DNA of 16,189 nucleotides from an uncultured Collinsella sp. (GTDB lineage Bacteria; Actinomycetota; Coriobacteriia; Coriobacteriales; Coriobacteriaceae), in contig USDH01000018.1 of NCBI GenBank assembly GCA_900553415.1, forward strand, positions 1 to 16,189, given 5' to 3'. The notes under the pieces are model-generated. The model was not told where the DNA came from. It saw nothing but the letters and a program-made list of their open reading frames with translations, and ran no database searches. The position numbers and the translations under genes are program-made. How positions within the stretch are numbered: position 1 is the first letter of the stretch; each line of letters starts with the position of its first letter. Shown here one piece after another: positions 14,518 through 16,189 of this stretch.

Positions 14518-15100
14518 CGGGCTCGACCGTCCAGGTGATCGTTGCAACCTGATCGCCTTCGCCGGTTACGCGGAAGATGTCGCGCGTGACGCGGGCGACG
14601 TTTCCGCTTGTCTTGAGCTTAATTTTGTCCGCGCCGCCGGCAATGCCCTGGTAACCCATGTCGAAGGCTGCATTCTTGGAAAGATCGAGGCCCGTCCCCT
14701 GCATTGCGGCGCTGGCGTTCTGGAGTGCGCCGTCGGGGCCGACCTTAAAGTCGATGGAGTTCTGCGCGGTTCCGGCCTTGGCGTCGGCGGCAATGGTCCA
14801 GGTGTTCATGGCGTCGATCTTCATGTTGGTGACATGGATGCCGTAGGCTGAATGATTGTCGATGGTGGTCGCGTCTTCTGAGGGGCCCTGAAGCGTGCCG
14901 TCGGCCTTGGCGACGAAGGGAATAACCGTCGGAACTTTGAACTCAACGTTGTCGATCTCGGTCCTGACCATTACTTTCGTGGTTCCAACGCGCCCGGCTG
15001 CCATAGCTGGTGTCGGAGCGGCGCCCATTGCGAGCGCGAGCGCGAGCCCTGCGCCCACGACGAGCGCTCTGGCTCCGTTCATGTTCCTGGTGATGTCCAT
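14501..15100 (-). CDS. Secreted WxL-like beta-sandwich surface protein
   Basis: A 199-residue secreted protein with a clear signal peptide (residues 11-35, ending APTPAMAAG). The mature part is all-beta and repetitive in style: VEFKVPTVIPFVAKADG, then IDNHSAYGIHVTNMKI, TWTIAADAKAG and a final VATITWTVEPG. This order resembles small WxL-like and related wall-associated proteins of Gram-positives, which lack a sortase motif and bind the wall or partners non-covalently. Family placement is by pattern only. Start ATG 15100 has AAAGGA six bases upstream. Its stop overlaps the LAQTGD protein gene, suggesting a secreted subunit and its anchored partner are made together. Cysteine-free. A structural surface subunit is plausible. 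Confidence 0.65.
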   Translation of the reverse strand: MDITRNMNGARALVVGAGLALALAMGAAPTPAMAAGRVGTTKVMVRTEIDNVEFKVPTVIPFVAKADGTLQGPSEDATTIDNHSAYGIHVTNMKIDAMNTWTIAADAKAGTAQNSIDFKVGPDGALQNASAAMQGTGLDLSKNAAFDMGYQGIAGGADKIKLKTSGNVARVTRDIFRVTGEGDQVATITWTVEPGAHTA

Positions 15101-15120
15101 GATCGTTCCTTTCTATTCGC

Positions 15121-15137
15121 CGCGGGCCGTCCCCGCG
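15121..15137 (-). promoter_or_regulatory. Leader hairpin before WxL-like gene
   Basis: CGCGGG / CCCGCG perfect 6-bp stem with a 5-base loop, ending eight bases before the AAAGGA ribosome site. It sits in the 90-base gap after the anchored protein gene. No U-run follows, so it may tune translation or processing rather than terminate. Confidence 0.35.
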
Positions 15138-15190
15138 ATGATTGGACGAATGCTGGTGAATTGCGTGCGGTGCCGCGTCGGTCGGAAAAA

Positions 15191-15700
15191 CTAGTTTTCG
15201 GCTTGCTCAACCCGTACCTTGACACGTGTCGGATTGCCGTGGCTGTCGAGGGTCTTTGCATCGAGTGCCTGGATCTCGATGTATGCCTCGCCTTCTTTGA
15301 TGTCGCCGGCGGGGCACGTTTCGATTGTCTTGCCGGTCTCGACCACACCGGATTCGTACATGGTCTCGTCGTTTTGGATGACGCGGAATCGCTGGGGAAA
15401 TTTATTGTCTTGGACGTTTTGCACGTTGACGCGCAGCTTGCCGTCCTCCTGCAGCTGAGCGACCGGCGCGACCGAAATCGTCATCATGTTGTCGCGGACG
15501 ATGGCGTCGAGTTCATCTTGGATTTCCTGACGCGTTTTGCCCTCGGCCGTCGTGACCGAAGCGCCCGCCTCGGGTACGGGCTGCGACTGCCAAGCGTATA
15601 GTCCTACGGCGACAAGGGCGCAGACGATGGCCAAGCAGGCAACGATGAGCTTCTTGCGACGACCCAGGTCTGCAAAGCGGGGCGGCTTCTTTGCGCTCAT
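15191..15700 (-). CDS. Single-pass membrane-anchored extracellular protein
   Basis: A 169-residue protein: basic cytoplasmic tail (MSAKKPPRFADLGRRKK), one transmembrane helix (residues 18-37, LIVACLAIVCALVAVGLYAW), then an extracellular region. The outer part has a short helical linker (KTRQEIQDELDAIVRDNM) and a beta-rich domain (SVAPVAQLQEDGKLRVNVQN, RFRVIQNDETMYESGVV, AYIEIQALDA, RVKVRVEQ), resembling small Ig-like or carbohydrate-binding folds. I do not recognise a named family. Start ATG 15700 overlaps the upstream stop as ATGA, with AAGGA six bases upstream; the longer open frame to 16126 is not supported. Followed by the WxL-like secreted protein, it may be the membrane-side partner of the surface assembly. 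Confidence 0.7.
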   Translation of the reverse strand: MSAKKPPRFADLGRRKKLIVACLAIVCALVAVGLYAWQSQPVPEAGASVTTAEGKTRQEIQDELDAIVRDNMMTISVAPVAQLQEDGKLRVNVQNVQDNKFPQRFRVIQNDETMYESGVVETGKTIETCPAGDIKEGEAYIEIQALDAKTLDSHGNPTRVKVRVEQAEN

Positions 15701-15993
15701 GCGGCATCCTTGGCGGTATAGATGCGCGCAAAGGTGGACGGGTCCGCTCCAAAGAGCATGTGAAGCATCAGGCGGCGCGAGTAGACGAGCTCTTCGAAGT
15801 CGGGAGGGAGCTCGATGTCGTGGATATGCGCGATATGGTGGGCGAGCGCCGAGAACGACTCGGGGTCGCAGATCACATCGGTGGTAACGTGGTAGACCGC
15901 CGTATCGGGGAATGCCTCTTCGTCGAAAGGCAGGAGATGGGGATCGTCGTCGACTTCGATGGCGATGCCGTACTGGGGCCAGTAATATGCCAT
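15697..15993 (-). CDS. Small conserved-looking hypothetical protein
   Basis: A 98-residue acidic cytoplasmic protein with no signal peptide. It begins MAYYWPQYGIAIEVDDDPHL, and IAIEVDDDPH faintly recalls the core strand of DUF559/PD-(D/E)XK nuclease-like proteins (IEVDGxxH), though the length is too short for a full nuclease. The middle has two helical stretches (FSALAHHIAHIHDIELPPDF, LVYSRRLMLHMLFG). ATG 15993 has GGGAGG five bases upstream. Its stop overlaps the anchored protein start by 4 bases (ATGA), so the two are coupled. Upstream lie a leader hairpin and TGAC repeats, making this the first gene of the surface operon. Function unknown. Confidence 0.65.
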   Translation of the reverse strand: MAYYWPQYGIAIEVDDDPHLLPFDEEAFPDTAVYHVTTDVICDPESFSALAHHIAHIHDIELPPDFEELVYSRRLMLHMLFGADPSTFARIYTAKDAA

Positions 15994-16014
15994 GGGAACC
16001 TCCCTGCTTCTGGG

Positions 16015-16038
16015 GCCAAAACTTCTGTCGGTTTTGGC
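16015..16038 (-). promoter_or_regulatory. Leader hairpin of the surface operon
   Basis: Perfect 8-bp inverted repeat GCCAAAAC / GTTTTGGC (16015-16022 and 16031-16038) around an 8-base loop, ending 10 bases before the GGGAGG of the 98-residue gene. Likely in the 5' leader of the transcript. Could be an operator in DNA or a regulatory hairpin in RNA. Confidence 0.45.
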
Positions 16039-16067
16039 TGTCGATGCCGACGGTATCAGCCGCTACT

Positions 16068-16102
16068 TGACCAATTTCTGACCAAATGCTTGACGGATTG
16101 AC
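16068..16102. promoter_or_regulatory. TGAC direct repeats upstream of surface operon
   Basis: Four TGAC copies at 16068, 16079, 16091 and 16099; the first two extend to TGACCAA with an 11-base period, one helical turn. The region beyond (16103-16189) is AT-rich with a T-run at 16140-16147 and a duplicated TCGAGCGA, but no gene is visible there. The repeats fit a site for a dimeric regulator, for example of the OmpR family, which bind about 11-base direct repeats. A weak TTGAAG/TACCTG promoter pair lies just upstream on the minus strand. Confidence 0.35.
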
Positions 16103-16189
16103 ATCTCCGCAGGTAAAAGGCAGCAAAAATTACTTCAACTTTTTTTCGAGCGAAAATCGAGCGATCGGCGACGGCGTGACCATATGTGT

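Noticed and set aside
15701..16126. Upstream extension of the anchored protein frame to 16126
   Set aside because: It overlaps the 98-residue gene in another frame, is Arg/Pro/His-rich, and the ATG at 15700 has its own ribosome site and ATGA overlap.

Overview
The window looks like a high-GC Gram-positive chromosome, most likely a gut coriobacterium (Collinsella-like). That placement is inferred from the high GC, strong AGGAGG ribosome sites with GTG starts, an LAxTG-type wall-anchoring signal, and the mix of protein families. No rRNA, tRNA, insertion sequence, CRISPR array or origin was seen. Genes are tightly packed and no gene-free stretch exceeds about 270 bases.

Left region (1-6216), RNA modification and envelope sensing. 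A cut-off TrmB-like tRNA m7G methyltransferase and a Trm9-like SAM methyltransferase lie on the minus strand. Divergent from them is a plus-strand pair: a membrane-tethered XRE-type regulator and a DUF4097 envelope protein with repeated SGD turns, ending in a perfect 13-bp hairpin terminator. Right after the terminator begins elp3, a radical-SAM/acetyltransferase tRNA wobble-uridine enzyme that appears to be leaderless, followed with no gap by a spermidine-synthase-like protein. Elp3 makes cm5U34 and Trm9 methylates that product in eukaryotes, so having both within 2 kb suggests a bacterial mcm5U pathway.

Middle region (6245-11863), a minus-strand three-gene operon: TerB-N/TerB-C protein, then DUF2791 (BrxD-like) ATPase, then Lhr-like (BrxHI-like) helicase. 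The ATPase and helicase families also occur in type 2 BREX phage defence, but no BREX methylase, PglZ phosphatase or PglW kinase gene is visible here. It looks like a self-contained DNA-processing or defence module with its own promoter.

Right region (11952-16189), membrane and cell surface. A DUF554 membrane protein is followed (reading leftward from 15993) by a run of five minus-strand genes: a 98-residue conserved-looking small protein, a single-pass anchored extracellular protein, a secreted WxL-like beta-sandwich protein, a tiny LAQTGD sortase substrate, and a cysteine-rich secreted protein. Tight spacing and start/stop overlaps suggest a surface-assembly operon. Its probable control region carries four TGAC repeats and a leader hairpin.

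Several leaders carry a small perfect hairpin 7-11 bases before the ribosome site, a recurring arrangement noted under findings.
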